A DNA stretch of 64,000 nucleotides, from contig NZ_BQXY01000011.1 in the NCBI RefSeq assembly GCF_024341905.1, positions 1 through 64,000 on the forward strand, in the 5' to 3' direction. The DNA comes from Clostridium folliculivorans (lineage in GTDB: Bacteria; Bacillota; Clostridia; Clostridiales; Clostridiaceae). Below are positions 7,456 through 17,705 of this stretch, piece by piece (positions within the stretch are counted from its first letter, which is position 1; each line of letters opens with the position of its first letter). Below the pieces are notes generated by a model. The model did not search any database, was not told the DNA's origin, and worked only from the letters and a program-made list of their open reading frames with translations. Both the position numbers and the translations under genes were made by a program.

Positions 7456-8346
7456 ATGAAGAAAGACATATTAACAAAGGTAATGAGTAAATCTCCAGAA
7501 GTTTACTTCAATAAAGATAGTAAAATTACATTTATTAGTGATTGCCATAGAGGGGATGGGACTTATAAAGATGATCTTATGCCAAATGCTAATATATATA
7601 TGACAGCATTAAACTATTATTATAGAAACAATTTTACTTATATTGAAATTGGAGACGGAGATGAATTGTGGAAGGTTAAAAATATAGAGGACATATATAA
7701 TACTTATCCAGACATATTTAAACTTCTTTTAAAGTTTAAGTATGATAATAGATTATATATGTTATATGGAAATCATGATGAGATAAAGGGTACTAAAAAG
7801 TTTAAGCATATGATAGATAGAATAGATAGAAACGAAGAAGAAAATGATGTTTATAATTTATTTCATGATTTGCCAATATACGAAGGTTTAATATTAAATT
7901 ATGAAAATTTAAAAAGGTTATTTGTAATACATGGCCACCAGGTTGATAAGATAAGTAATAATCTTGAACCGTTTGCATCATTTTTAGTTAGATATGTTTG
8001 GTCATTCTTAGAAGGGTATTTAGGATTTAAAAATGGGACCAGTCCTGCAAGAAGTAATACTAAAAGAAAGAAAGTAGATAAAAAACTTCAGCAATGGGTG
8101 AAGTCAAATGACCAACCAATAGTAGCCGGTCATACTCATAGATCAAGATTGCCAAAGCCTGACGAAATACCATATTTTAATGATGGATGCTGCATTCACC
8201 CTTACTCAGTAAGTTCTATTGAAATAGAAAAGGGAAAGATATCTCTGATTAAGTGGAGTATAAAATCTTTAGAAAATGGTGTTCTTACAGTTAGAAGAGA
8301 AATAATTGGAGGTCCTGAATTATTAACTAATTATAAAATAATATAA
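7456..8346 (+). CDS. Metallophosphoesterase family protein
   Basis: 296 residues with the calcineurin-like metal motifs in order: SDCHRGDG (about 27-34), GDGDELW (about 73), GNHDE (about 109), VIHGHQVD (about 157) and GHTHRSR (about 221). These bind a two-metal centre that cleaves phosphoesters. It lacks membrane segments, so it acts in the cytoplasm; the substrate is unknown. The RBS before ATG 7456 is weak (TGAAG only), so expression may be low. Confidence 0.8.
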   Translation: MKKDILTKVMSKSPEVYFNKDSKITFISDCHRGDGTYKDDLMPNANIYMTALNYYYRNNFTYIEIGDGDELWKVKNIEDIYNTYPDIFKLLLKFKYDNRLYMLYGNHDEIKGTKKFKHMIDRIDRNEEENDVYNLFHDLPIYEGLILNYENLKRLFVIHGHQVDKISNNLEPFASFLVRYVWSFLEGYLGFKNGTSPARSNTKRKKVDKKLQQWVKSNDQPIVAGHTHRSRLPKPDEIPYFNDGCCIHPYSVSSIEIEKGKISLIKWSIKSLENGVLTVRREIIGGPELLTNYKII

Positions 8347-8451
8347 GAGCCTATAAAATTTTTAATATACTAAATAAGTGTATATGTTGAACCAAATATT
8401 TACAGGGTATATAATAAAAGAGTATCATTGCTTGCTTAAGAAGGTGTAAGT

Positions 8452-9003
8452 TTGTTAAAAGGAAAGAAGATATATTTAAGGTCAGTGGAAAAAAGAGATG
8501 TAAATATATTTTATAATTATTCTACTGATAAAGAGATTCGAAAATTTGATGGTGGAAATATGATTCTTCCGTCAATAGAATATGTTATGCAGCATTTTGA
8601 TGAAATAATGAATATATCTAGAAAAACATTAAGCATAATAAATGAAAAAGGAGTATTGGTAGGATATCTCACATATAAAGAGTTTGAAGATACAAATAAT
8701 ATATACTCCATTGGAATCACTATTGGAAGTCAATTCTGGGGAAGAGGATATGGACAGGATTCTATAAAGGTTTTATTGGAATACCTATTCATGTATAGAG
8801 GGGCACAGAGAGTTGAGTTAGAAGTTGTTGATTATAATACTAGAGCTATAAGCTGCTATGAAAAGTGTGGATTTATAATTGAAGGAAAGAAGAGAAAGAG
8901 ATATTTTGCACAAGGTCAATATCATGATACTTTAATAATGGGAATATTAAAAGAAGAATTTGATAATATAAAGAGCAATGATACAAATAATATTAAGATA
9001 TAA
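8452..9003 (+). CDS. GNAT family N-acetyltransferase
   Basis: 183 residues resembling RimJ/RimL-type acetyltransferases. The acetyl-CoA loop is visible as GSQFWGRGYGQDS (about 90-102), and the C-terminal AISCYEKCGFIIEGKKRKR block is typical of the family. The start is TTG 8452 after AAGGTG. It transfers acetyl groups to an amine on a protein or small molecule; the substrate cannot be inferred. Confidence 0.8.
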   Translation: MLKGKKIYLRSVEKRDVNIFYNYSTDKEIRKFDGGNMILPSIEYVMQHFDEIMNISRKTLSIINEKGVLVGYLTYKEFEDTNNIYSIGITIGSQFWGRGYGQDSIKVLLEYLFMYRGAQRVELEVVDYNTRAISCYEKCGFIIEGKKRKRYFAQGQYHDTLIMGILKEEFDNIKSNDTNNIKI

Positions 9004-9015
9004 AGAGATTTTTCA

Positions 9016-9045
9016 ACATGGATAACGAAAATTATCCATGTTTTT
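9016..9045 (+). terminator. Terminator after the GNAT gene
   Basis: ACATGGATAA pairs with TTATCCATGT, then T5. Confidence 0.85.
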
Positions 9046-9163
9046 GTTATAGATAGAATTAGTTGATTAAACTAAAAGTTTCATATATGGGTTATAATTA
9101 TAATAGAACTTAGGTTTGGTATGTCCATAATTAAACGATATTGATAAAAATAGGAGATAATCT

Positions 9164-12100
9164 ATGGGAATAAAATTTATATACGGAAGAGCCGGTAGCG
9201 GTAAAAGTTATTATTGTATAGAAGAAATTAAAAATAAGATTGAACAAGGAAAAGAAAATAAATTAATACTTTTAGTTCCGGAACAAATCACCTTTCAAAC
9301 GGAAACAAGATTATTGAAGCATATTGGAGAGAAAAGCGTACTTAAATCTGAGGTATTAAGTTTTAAAAGAATGGCTCATAGAGTATTTAATTTCTGTGGA
9401 GGAATAACTCATAAGCGAATGAATGAAGCTGGAAGGAATATGCTTATCTTTAAGGTGCTAGAAGAAGTCAGTGATAAACTAAGTGTATTTTATAGAGCTT
9501 CAAAGCAGCAGGGGTTTATAGATATAGTTTCTAAAACTATAACAGAATTTAAGAAATATAATATTACCTCGGAAATATTAAGAGCTACAATGCAGGCTAT
9601 GCGAGAAGATGATGAAGAATTAAAAATGAAATTAAATGACTTATCAATTATATTTGATAAGTTTAATGAAGTGCTTCACAAGAATTATATAGATTCAGAA
9701 GATGAATTGAATATGTTATCTGATAAACTTGATAATTGTAATATCTTTGACAGAGCAGATATATGGGTTGATGAATTTACTACATTTACTCCTCAACAAT
9801 TAAAGGTTCTTGGTAAGCTTATGCAAAAGGCAAATAATATATATTTTGCATTAACTTTAGATGAAACTCATGGGGCAGATGAAACTGATATATTTAATGT
9901 AATTAAAAATACCGAAAAGAAGATTATAAGAATAGCTAGTGAGAATAGAATTCCTTATGATGGGTATTTAGATTTAAATAATAGACAAAATTTTAGATTT
10001 AAAGAAAGCAGAGAACTAAGTCATTTAGAAAAACACTTTTTTACGTATCCATTTATACCTTATAAGTGGTCTAATGCAGATATAAGAGTATATAAGGCAA
10101 ATAATAACTATGATGAAATAGAAGTTGTAGCAAAAGACATATTAAGGTTAGTAAGAGATGAAGGATATAGATATAAAGATATATCGGTAGTATGTAGAAA
10201 CTTAGAAGATTATGAAAAGATAACTTCGGTAATATTTAATCAATATGATATTCCATATTTTTTAGATAAGAAACGAGATATAGTTAGTAACCCTCTTATT
10301 GTACTTATAACTTCAATATTTGAAATATCATCAAGAAACTGGTCTTACGAGAGTGTATTTAAGTATCTGAAAACTGGACTTACAGGTCTTAACAATGATT
10401 ATATAGATATTTTAGAGAATTATGTTTTGGCCAATGGGATAAGGGGAAGAAAGTGGTTTGAAGATTGGTGGGAGTATCCGATTGATCGATATCATTCAGA
10501 TAAAGATCAGATATCAAATGAAGAAAAACAAAGACTATCTCTTATCAATGATATAAAAGATGAGGTTAAGCAGCCTTTAATAGACTTCTACTCAAATATC
10601 AAAGGAAAACGTACAGTAAGAGATATTTGCGTAGCTCTATATGACTTTATGGTATCACTTGGTATTATTGAAAGAATGGAAGACTTATCTAGAGTATTTG
10701 AAGAAAAGGGTATTGGTGATAAAGCAAAGGAGTATGAGCAGGTAGTTGAGATAATTATGGAAGTACTAGACCAAGCTGTAGATGTAATAGGAGAAGAATT
10801 TATTGATCCTAATGATTTTATTAAGATACTTAACGTAGGTTTTGAAAAGTATGAGATTGGTTTGATCCCAGTTGCTTTAGATCAGGTTAATATAGGTGAG
10901 ATATCAAGAATCAGAAGTAGAGAGTTAAAAGCTTTATACATAATAGGTACAAATGATGGGGTGTTTCCAGCTTCCAATAAGGATGAAGGTATACTTTCAG
11001 ATCAGGATAGAGAACTTTTAAGAGATCAAGGTGTAGAACTTGCGTCAGATACTAAAACAAAAGCTTTTGAGGAGCAATTTTTAATTTATTCAACCTTGAC
11101 TATGTGTAGTAATTATCTAATGATTACCTATCCTTTAGCAGATTTTGAGGGGAAATCCTTAAGACCATCTATTATAATACCTAGACTTAAAAAGATATTT
11201 CCAAATATTAAAGAAGAAAGTGATATCTTTAGAGAAAATAATGATACTTTAGAAAAGGTAGTTGCTCCAGTTCCAACTTTTAATGAGCTTATTGGTGCAT
11301 TAAGAAGAGATTTTGATAAGAAGGAAGTTGAAGAGTACTGGTCAGAAGTTTACTCTTGGTATAAGAGCAAACCTCAGTGGAGAGAGAAAGCAGATAATAT
11401 ATTTAAAGGCCTTAAATATACTAACCAAGAGCAGGATATAGCTAGAGATAAGATAAAAAAGATATACTCTAGTAACGATAAACTTTTATTTAATGTATCT
11501 AGAATAGAAAAATATGCTCAGTGTCCTTTTGCTTATTATGTTCAATATGGATTGAAAGCAAGAGATAGAAAGGTATATGAGTTTACTCCGCCTGATCTTG
11601 GAAGTTTTATGCATAATGTCTTAGATGAATTTACTAATCATATAAGAGATGAGAAGATACAGTGGAATGATCTGGATAGAGAAAAGTGTAAGAATATAAT
11701 CTCAGAAATAGTAGATAAGCAAGTGGCAGAAAGTTCTGCTTCTATATTAAGTAGCTCAAAAAGGTATAAGTATTTTACAGATAGATTTAAAAATATATTA
11801 ACTAAATCGGTGACAGTAATATCTGAACATATGAGAAGGAGTAATTTTGATATATTTAGAAATGAGTTTGAATTTGGTAGCTATAAAGATAGTGAACCAA
11901 TAAAACTTAAGCTTGCATCAGGTGATGAGGTTTATTTAACAGGTAGAATAGATAGAGTAGATACAGTTGAACTTGAAGGTGAAACCTATATTAGAATAAT
12001 AGATTATAAGTCTGGAAGTAAAGAATTTGACCTTAATCAACTTTACTATGGTCTTCAGATTCAGTTATTAGTTTATTTAGATGCATTGATTAAAAACTCA

Positions 12101-12625
12101 AAGTATCTTTTAGATAAACAAGTAGTACCTGGCGCTATACTTTACTTTAGAATTGATGATCCTATAATAAAATCTAAAAGAGATTTAAGTGATGATGAAA
12201 TCAAGGAACAGATTCTTAAGAAGTTAAAGATGGATGGGCTTATGCTTAAGGACGTAAAATTAGTTAAAGCTATGGATAAGACTATGGAAACTTATTCTTT
12301 AATTATTCCTGCAGCTTTTAAGAAAGATGGAGATTTTACAAAACAAAGTGCTGTAGTGACAGAAGAACAGTTTAACATACTAAGAAAATATGTTAATGAA
12401 AAGATGATAGAATTATGCGAAGAAATGTTAAGTGGACGTATAAAAATAGAACCATCAAAAGATGGTAGATTTACATACTGTAATTTTTGTAATTATTCTT
12501 CAATATGTCAGTTTGATATAAGCTTAAAAGACAATACCCATAAGCTTATAAGAAAACATAGTGATGAAGAATTATGGAAGGAAATATCAAGTACTGTAGA
12601 AGAGCATCAAAGGGGTGAAAGGTAA
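9164..12625 (+). CDS. addB: ATP-dependent helicase/nuclease subunit AddB
   Basis: 1153 residues. A Walker A motif, GRAGSGKS, lies at residues 8-15. A RecB-type nuclease domain near residues 930-970 has GRIDRVD, IDYKSGS and the Q-x3-Y-type YGLQIQLLVY. Cysteines around the nuclease domain (CPFAYYVQ and C-x2-C-x5-C in CNFCNYSSICQ) match the [4Fe-4S] site of AddB. With AddA it resects double-strand breaks and recognises Chi for RecA loading. The stop codon overlaps the addA start as TAATG, so translation is coupled. Confidence 0.95.
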   Translation: MGIKFIYGRAGSGKSYYCIEEIKNKIEQGKENKLILLVPEQITFQTETRLLKHIGEKSVLKSEVLSFKRMAHRVFNFCGGITHKRMNEAGRNMLIFKVLEEVSDKLSVFYRASKQQGFIDIVSKTITEFKKYNITSEILRATMQAMREDDEELKMKLNDLSIIFDKFNEVLHKNYIDSEDELNMLSDKLDNCNIFDRADIWVDEFTTFTPQQLKVLGKLMQKANNIYFALTLDETHGADETDIFNVIKNTEKKIIRIASENRIPYDGYLDLNNRQNFRFKESRELSHLEKHFFTYPFIPYKWSNADIRVYKANNNYDEIEVVAKDILRLVRDEGYRYKDISVVCRNLEDYEKITSVIFNQYDIPYFLDKKRDIVSNPLIVLITSIFEISSRNWSYESVFKYLKTGLTGLNNDYIDILENYVLANGIRGRKWFEDWWEYPIDRYHSDKDQISNEEKQRLSLINDIKDEVKQPLIDFYSNIKGKRTVRDICVALYDFMVSLGIIERMEDLSRVFEEKGIGDKAKEYEQVVEIIMEVLDQAVDVIGEEFIDPNDFIKILNVGFEKYEIGLIPVALDQVNIGEISRIRSRELKALYIIGTNDGVFPASNKDEGILSDQDRELLRDQGVELASDTKTKAFEEQFLIYSTLTMCSNYLMITYPLADFEGKSLRPSIIIPRLKKIFPNIKEESDIFRENNDTLEKVVAPVPTFNELIGALRRDFDKKEVEEYWSEVYSWYKSKPQWREKADNIFKGLKYTNQEQDIARDKIKKIYSSNDKLLFNVSRIEKYAQCPFAYYVQYGLKARDRKVYEFTPPDLGSFMHNVLDEFTNHIRDEKIQWNDLDREKCKNIISEIVDKQVAESSASILSSSKRYKYFTDRFKNILTKSVTVISEHMRRSNFDIFRNEFEFGSYKDSEPIKLKLASGDEVYLTGRIDRVDTVELEGETYIRIIDYKSGSKEFDLNQLYYGLQIQLLVYLDALIKNSKYLLDKQVVPGAILYFRIDDPIIKSKRDLSDDEIKEQILKKLKMDGLMLKDVKLVKAMDKTMETYSLIIPAAFKKDGDFTKQSAVVTEEQFNILRKYVNEKMIELCEEMLSGRIKIEPSKDGRFTYCNFCNYSSICQFDISLKDNTHKLIRKHSDEELWKEISSTVEEHQRGER

Positions 12626-15600
12626 TGGGAGAAACTAAATGGACTGCAGAACAACTTAGTGCTATAACAACCAGAAGACGAAATTTATTAGTAGCAGCTG
12701 CAGCAGGGTCAGGTAAAACTGCAGTACTGGTTGAGAGGATAATAAGAATGATAACTGAAGGGGAAGAGTCTGTAGATATAGATAGTCTTTTAGTAGTTAC
12801 CTTTACTTCAGCTGCAGCAGCAGAGATGAGAGAAAGAATAGGTGATGCTATATCAAAGGCTTTAGAACATTCTCCTAATTCAAAGGTTTTACAAAGACAG
12901 TTAGCATTATTAAATAGAGCAAATATAACTACGATGCACTCCTTTTGCTTAGATGTTATAAAAAATAATTTTCACCATATAGATCTAGATCCTAATTTTA
13001 GAATAGGTGATGATACAGAATGTACTTTAATAAGAAATGAGGTAGTAAGTGAACTATTCGAAGATAGATATGATCAGGATGATGATAGTTTTAAAAAATT
13101 AGTTGATTCATATGGCCAAGGAAAAGATGATAGTAAGCTTCAACAGATGGTTTTAGACCTGTATCAGTTTTCTATGAGTGAGCCCTGGCCAGAAGCTTGG
13201 CTTAAGGAAAAATGTGAAAGTCTAAATATATGTAGTGAAGAGGAGCTTAATAATAGCCACTGGGCTAAGATATTAATCAATAATGTAGAAATAGAGTTAG
13301 AAACCTTTGAAAGGTTATTACATAATGCTAAAGAACTTTGTGAGACAACTGAAGGCTTGGAACCATATTTGACTAATATAAATGATGATATAAATCAAGT
13401 TATTAGTATCAGAGAAGGAATTTCTGGTGGATTAAGCTCTGTATATAACAAGATAGAAGGTTTAAGTTTCTCAAAGCTTAAGTCTGTAAAGAAGAATCAA
13501 GTATCAGATGAAGATGCCCAACAGAGGGTCAAAGATATAAGGGATGATGTTAAGAAAAAGCTAAATAAGATGAAGGAAGATATATTCTCAATATCACCTG
13601 AAGAGGCTGTTAAAGATTTTAAGATATTATATTTTCTTATAAATGAACTAGTAGGTCTAGTGTTAGAATTTGATAAAAGGTATAAAGGCAAGAAGAGGGA
13701 TAGAGGTATCTTGGATTTCAATGATTTGGAACATTTATGTCTTAAGATACTTACTGAGGAAGAGGAAGATGGGCAGATAATACCATCCTCAGTAGCTAAA
13801 GAATTTAAAATGAAGTTTAGTGAAGTATTGGTTGATGAATATCAAGATACCAATAACATCCAAGAGACAATAATAAGTATGGTTTCTAGAAAAGAGGAAG
13901 AAGACCCTAACGTATTTATGGTTGGTGATGTTAAACAAAGTATATATAGATTTAGACATGCAAAGCCAGAATTATTTTTAAATAAATATAATAATTATCC
14001 TACAGATGGAAATCATGACATGAAGATAATGCTTTATAAGAACTTTAGGAGTAGAAAAGAAGTTATTGATGGAGTAAACTACATATTCAATATGCTTATG
14101 TCAAAATCGGTTGGCGAACTTGAATATGATGAAAATGAGGCTTTGAATCTTGGTGCTGATTATAAAGATTTAGATGCAGAAAATATATATGATATAGAAA
14201 ATGAAGTTAATACGCAGGATATAGAAATATCTGGGGATATAGAAGTACATATCTTAGATAAAGCAGCTAAGAAAGAAGAAAGTGAAGAAGCTGGAGTTAT
14301 AGAAAATGATGAACAAGAAGATGTTCAAAACGGCGAAGCAGAAGAGGATTTAGATTCTATACAGATTGAAGCAAGAATAGTTGCAAAAAGAATACATGAA
14401 CTGATGAATGCTTCTAATGGTAAGAAGTATATGGTTTGGGATAGAGGTTTAGATAAGTATAGAAGACTTAAATATAAAGATATAGTAATACTTTTAAGAG
14501 CAACAAAGAACTGGTCAGAAGTCTTTGTAGATGAACTCGGGCAAAGTGGAATACCTGTCTATGCTGATACTGGTACAGGATATTTTGATACTATTGAGAT
14601 TAGAACTATTATGTCTCTACTTCAAGTAATAGATAATCCTATGCAAGATATTCATATACTATCTGTTTTAAGATCACCTATATTCTTATTTTCATCTGAA
14701 GAGTTAGGAGATCTAAGGTTACTAGATAAAGATAAGTATTTTTATGAAATACTAAAAACTATAAGTGAAGGTAATTTAAGCAGTGAATCTTCAGATATTA
14801 ATATAAATGATGAACTTAAGAGAAAATGCAGTTATTTTACTGAGAAGCTTAAATTATGGAGAGAAAAGGCTCTTTATATGCCAATTGATGAATTTATATG
14901 GTATTTATATATGGATACTTCATATTATGGATATGCAGGGGCTATGCCAAATGGAGTGCAAAGACAGGCTAACTTAAGAATATTATTTCAAAGAGCTAAA
15001 CAATATGAAAAAACAAGTTTTAAAGGATTATTTAATTTCATAAACTTTATAAACAAACTGAGAAAATCTTCAGGAGATATGGGAAGTGCTAAGATACTTG
15101 GTGAGAATGAAGATGTAGTAAGGATTATGAGTATTCATAAGAGTAAGGGGTTAGAATTCCCAGTAGTATTTTTATCTGGATGCGGAAAACAATTTAACCT
15201 TATGGATTTAAATAAAGAGATATTATTCCATGATGAATTAGGTTTTGGACCAGAATATATTGATGTTGATAGAAGAATAAGTTATACCTCTTTACCAAAG
15301 CATGCAATAAAGATGAGATTTAAACTTGAAGCTCTTTCTGAAGAGATGAGAGTACTATATGTTGCTTTCACAAGAGCAAAAGAAAAACTTATAATAACTG
15401 GAGCAGTTTCAAATCTTGAGAAGGTAACTAAACGATGGTGTTCTGCAGCTGCATTAAGTTATGATAAGATACTATCTTCAGAAGTTTTAAAGGGTAAGAG
15501 TTATATGGATTGGATCGGTATGGCACTTGCTAAACATAAAAATGGTGAAGAATTAAGGAAGAGTGGGAATACAATTGTGGATTATATTAAAAGTGACTTT

Positions 15601-16449
15601 TCCACATGGGATATAAAATATTGGTCAAAAAATGATGTGATTGTGGATGAAAAATTAGAGGCTGTGGATGAAATTGAAGATGAACCACAGGAAAGAAGAC
15701 TATTTATATATAAAGATAGCGGTGAAATAAATAAGGATATAGAGAGAAGATTAGATTTTCAATATAAGTTCAAAGGTTCTACCGGTATTACAGCAAATAT
15801 ATCAGTATCAGATTTAAAACGTGCTGCTTATGAGGAAGACCAGAATGAGATAGAGACAGTATATAAAGGTGATAGAATAATTAAGCCTCAGTTTTTACAA
15901 GAGGAAAAAGGATTATCTGCTGCTGAACGAGGTACAATAGTGCATTTTGTTATGCAGCATATAGAACTTGGAAAAGTAAGAAGTAGAGAAGAAGTTAAAG
16001 ACCAACTTGAAGATATGGTTCAAGGAGAATTTTTAACTAAAGAGCAAGCTAAAGTAGTGAACATAAATAAAATCTTTAAGTTTTTTCAAGGCAATCTAGG
16101 AAAAAGGATTATTGAAGCATATGAAAATGGTAGTATGCTTCATAGAGAACTACCTTTCTTTACAGAAATACCAGCATACCTTGTGGATAAGTCTTTATCT
16201 AAGGAAGAGACAAAAGATGAATTAGTAAGACTACAAGGAGTTGTTGATTGTTTCTTTGAAGAAGAAGATGGGTTAGTTTTGGTTGATTATAAAACTGATT
16301 ACGTTGAAGAGGGTAATGAACAATCAATAAAAGATAGATATGAAGTGCAACTCACATATTATTCTGATACTTTAGAAAAGATAACAGGGAAGAGAGTTAA
16401 AGAAAAGTATCTTTACTTATTTGGATTAGATAAAGAGATTAAATACTAA
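12625..16449 (+). CDS. addA: ATP-dependent helicase/nuclease subunit AddA
   Basis: 1274 residues, a UvrD-like SF1A helicase with C-terminal nuclease. It has Walker A AAAGSGKTAVL (about residue 28), motif II VDEYQDTNN (about 409), MSIHKSKGLEFPVVF, and EMRVLYVAFTRAKEKL near motif VI. The nuclease motifs are GVVDCFFEE, LVDYKTDYV and YEVQLTYYSDTL near the C terminus. It forms the AddAB heterodimer with the overlapping upstream gene. An acidic low-complexity insert (about 540-570) is lineage-specific. A terminator follows at 16591. Confidence 0.96.
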   Translation: MGETKWTAEQLSAITTRRRNLLVAAAAGSGKTAVLVERIIRMITEGEESVDIDSLLVVTFTSAAAAEMRERIGDAISKALEHSPNSKVLQRQLALLNRANITTMHSFCLDVIKNNFHHIDLDPNFRIGDDTECTLIRNEVVSELFEDRYDQDDDSFKKLVDSYGQGKDDSKLQQMVLDLYQFSMSEPWPEAWLKEKCESLNICSEEELNNSHWAKILINNVEIELETFERLLHNAKELCETTEGLEPYLTNINDDINQVISIREGISGGLSSVYNKIEGLSFSKLKSVKKNQVSDEDAQQRVKDIRDDVKKKLNKMKEDIFSISPEEAVKDFKILYFLINELVGLVLEFDKRYKGKKRDRGILDFNDLEHLCLKILTEEEEDGQIIPSSVAKEFKMKFSEVLVDEYQDTNNIQETIISMVSRKEEEDPNVFMVGDVKQSIYRFRHAKPELFLNKYNNYPTDGNHDMKIMLYKNFRSRKEVIDGVNYIFNMLMSKSVGELEYDENEALNLGADYKDLDAENIYDIENEVNTQDIEISGDIEVHILDKAAKKEESEEAGVIENDEQEDVQNGEAEEDLDSIQIEARIVAKRIHELMNASNGKKYMVWDRGLDKYRRLKYKDIVILLRATKNWSEVFVDELGQSGIPVYADTGTGYFDTIEIRTIMSLLQVIDNPMQDIHILSVLRSPIFLFSSEELGDLRLLDKDKYFYEILKTISEGNLSSESSDININDELKRKCSYFTEKLKLWREKALYMPIDEFIWYLYMDTSYYGYAGAMPNGVQRQANLRILFQRAKQYEKTSFKGLFNFINFINKLRKSSGDMGSAKILGENEDVVRIMSIHKSKGLEFPVVFLSGCGKQFNLMDLNKEILFHDELGFGPEYIDVDRRISYTSLPKHAIKMRFKLEALSEEMRVLYVAFTRAKEKLIITGAVSNLEKVTKRWCSAAALSYDKILSSEVLKGKSYMDWIGMALAKHKNGEELRKSGNTIVDYIKSDFSTWDIKYWSKNDVIVDEKLEAVDEIEDEPQERRLFIYKDSGEINKDIERRLDFQYKFKGSTGITANISVSDLKRAAYEEDQNEIETVYKGDRIIKPQFLQEEKGLSAAERGTIVHFVMQHIELGKVRSREEVKDQLEDMVQGEFLTKEQAKVVNINKIFKFFQGNLGKRIIEAYENGSMLHRELPFFTEIPAYLVDKSLSKEETKDELVRLQGVVDCFFEEEDGLVLVDYKTDYVEEGNEQSIKDRYEVQLTYYSDTLEKITGKRVKEKYLYLFGLDKEIKY

Positions 16450-16590
16450 ATTAATAGTTGATTTAGGAACTTTATAAAAGATGCAATACTTCAATCTGAA
16501 AACTATATTTAAAACTCCTCTGGCTTTTGAGAGAAGAGTTTTAAAGCATAAGTTGAAAGATGAAGTGGTACATCTAAAGTATAAAGATAT

Positions 16591-16636
16591 AAGAAGATAT
16601 AAACTTATATAATGTAGGTTTATATCTTCTTTTTTA
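16591..16636 (+). terminator. Terminator of addBA
   Basis: AAGAAGATATAAAC pairs with GTTTATATCTTCTT (14 bp), then T6. A second hairpin (AAAACTCCTCT with AGAGAAGAGTTTT) lies about 70 bases upstream. Confidence 0.85.
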
Positions 16637-16732
16637 CTATAAAGAAAGCACAATCAGTAATATTATCAATTCCAATACTTTATGCGTAGGAGTAGATTAT
16701 CAATATAAGAGCTAGTGGCCATGACAAGTGAA

Positions 16733-17677
16733 TTATAAAAGATATTTAAATAAAAACACATATACTGGTATGAACACAAAACTTGCTATAAGTGAAGTTG
16801 CATTTAATACTGAAGCAAATTTGTAATCTCCATCATATTCCCTTGCAACAATAGCAACTGTATTCATAACAGGCATAGCGGACATTACTATAAACACCTG
16901 TTTCATTAGTAAAGGAAATGAAGTAAAACTTAGAATTATGAAAGCTGCTATAGGAGATATTATGAATCTTCCTATAAGAATTAAAACAGAGTCTTTGTCC
17001 ACTTTCATTTCATTATAATTCATACTAGAGAGTATAGAACCTATAAATATAGTAGATAAAGGAGTAGTTAGGTTTCCTAGATACTTACAGCTATCTAAAA
17101 TGAAAATAGGTAACTTAATTTGTAGAAGTATTAGTATAGCTGAAAATATAAAAGCAACTAAAGGAGCAGAAATAATATTTTTTATGTTTTCTTTTGATAA
17201 GAACTTGTTATTAATATTTTTACCATCTTGTCTTATATCATAGGCAGCTATTGACCAAAAGAACAAGGTATTTATTATATAATATATTAATATATAAGGA
17301 AGAGCCTCTTCTCCAAAAATAGATATATTTACTGGTAGACCTACAAATATAGTGTTGGACAATCCAAATAAGGCTCTAAAAACACCTTTTCTGTGGCTGG
17401 AGATATAAAAGGCTTTATATATAATAGATCCTACTAGATAAGTTAGAGTTATACATAAAAATGCAACTATATATCCACCTAAGGAACCTATAAATTGTTC
17501 TTTAGTAAAGCTAGTATTTAGGTTAGCTATCATAAATGCAGGGAGTGATATATTAATTACTAGTTTAGACATTAAGTTGTCTGCATTTTCATTAAACCAT
17601 CCTTTTTTACCTAAGAAAAAACCAACTGCTATTAGGATTACAAGGGTAAATACTCCGTTAAATGCATTAATAATCAT
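16733..17677 (-). CDS. AEC family transporter
   Basis: 314 residues with about ten hydrophobic segments. It begins AFNGVFTLVILIAVGFFLGKKGWF and contains NISLPAFMIANL, typical of the auxin efflux carrier family, whose bacterial members move malate, malonate or other organic anions. The substrate is not predictable. The RBS GAGGAG lies 7 bases before ATG. It follows the CCA-adding enzyme gene by 28 bases on the same strand, so the two probably share a transcript. Confidence 0.8.
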   Translation of the reverse strand: MIINAFNGVFTLVILIAVGFFLGKKGWFNENADNLMSKLVINISLPAFMIANLNTSFTKEQFIGSLGGYIVAFLCITLTYLVGSIIYKAFYISSHRKGVFRALFGLSNTIFVGLPVNISIFGEEALPYILIYYIINTLFFWSIAAYDIRQDGKNINNKFLSKENIKNIISAPLVAFIFSAILILLQIKLPIFILDSCKYLGNLTTPLSTIFIGSILSSMNYNEMKVDKDSVLILIGRFIISPIAAFIILSFTSFPLLMKQVFIVMSAMPVMNTVAIVAREYDGDYKFASVLNATSLIASFVFIPVYVFLFKYLL

Positions 17678-17705
17678 AATAAAATCTCCTCTGCAATTAC
17701 TAGAA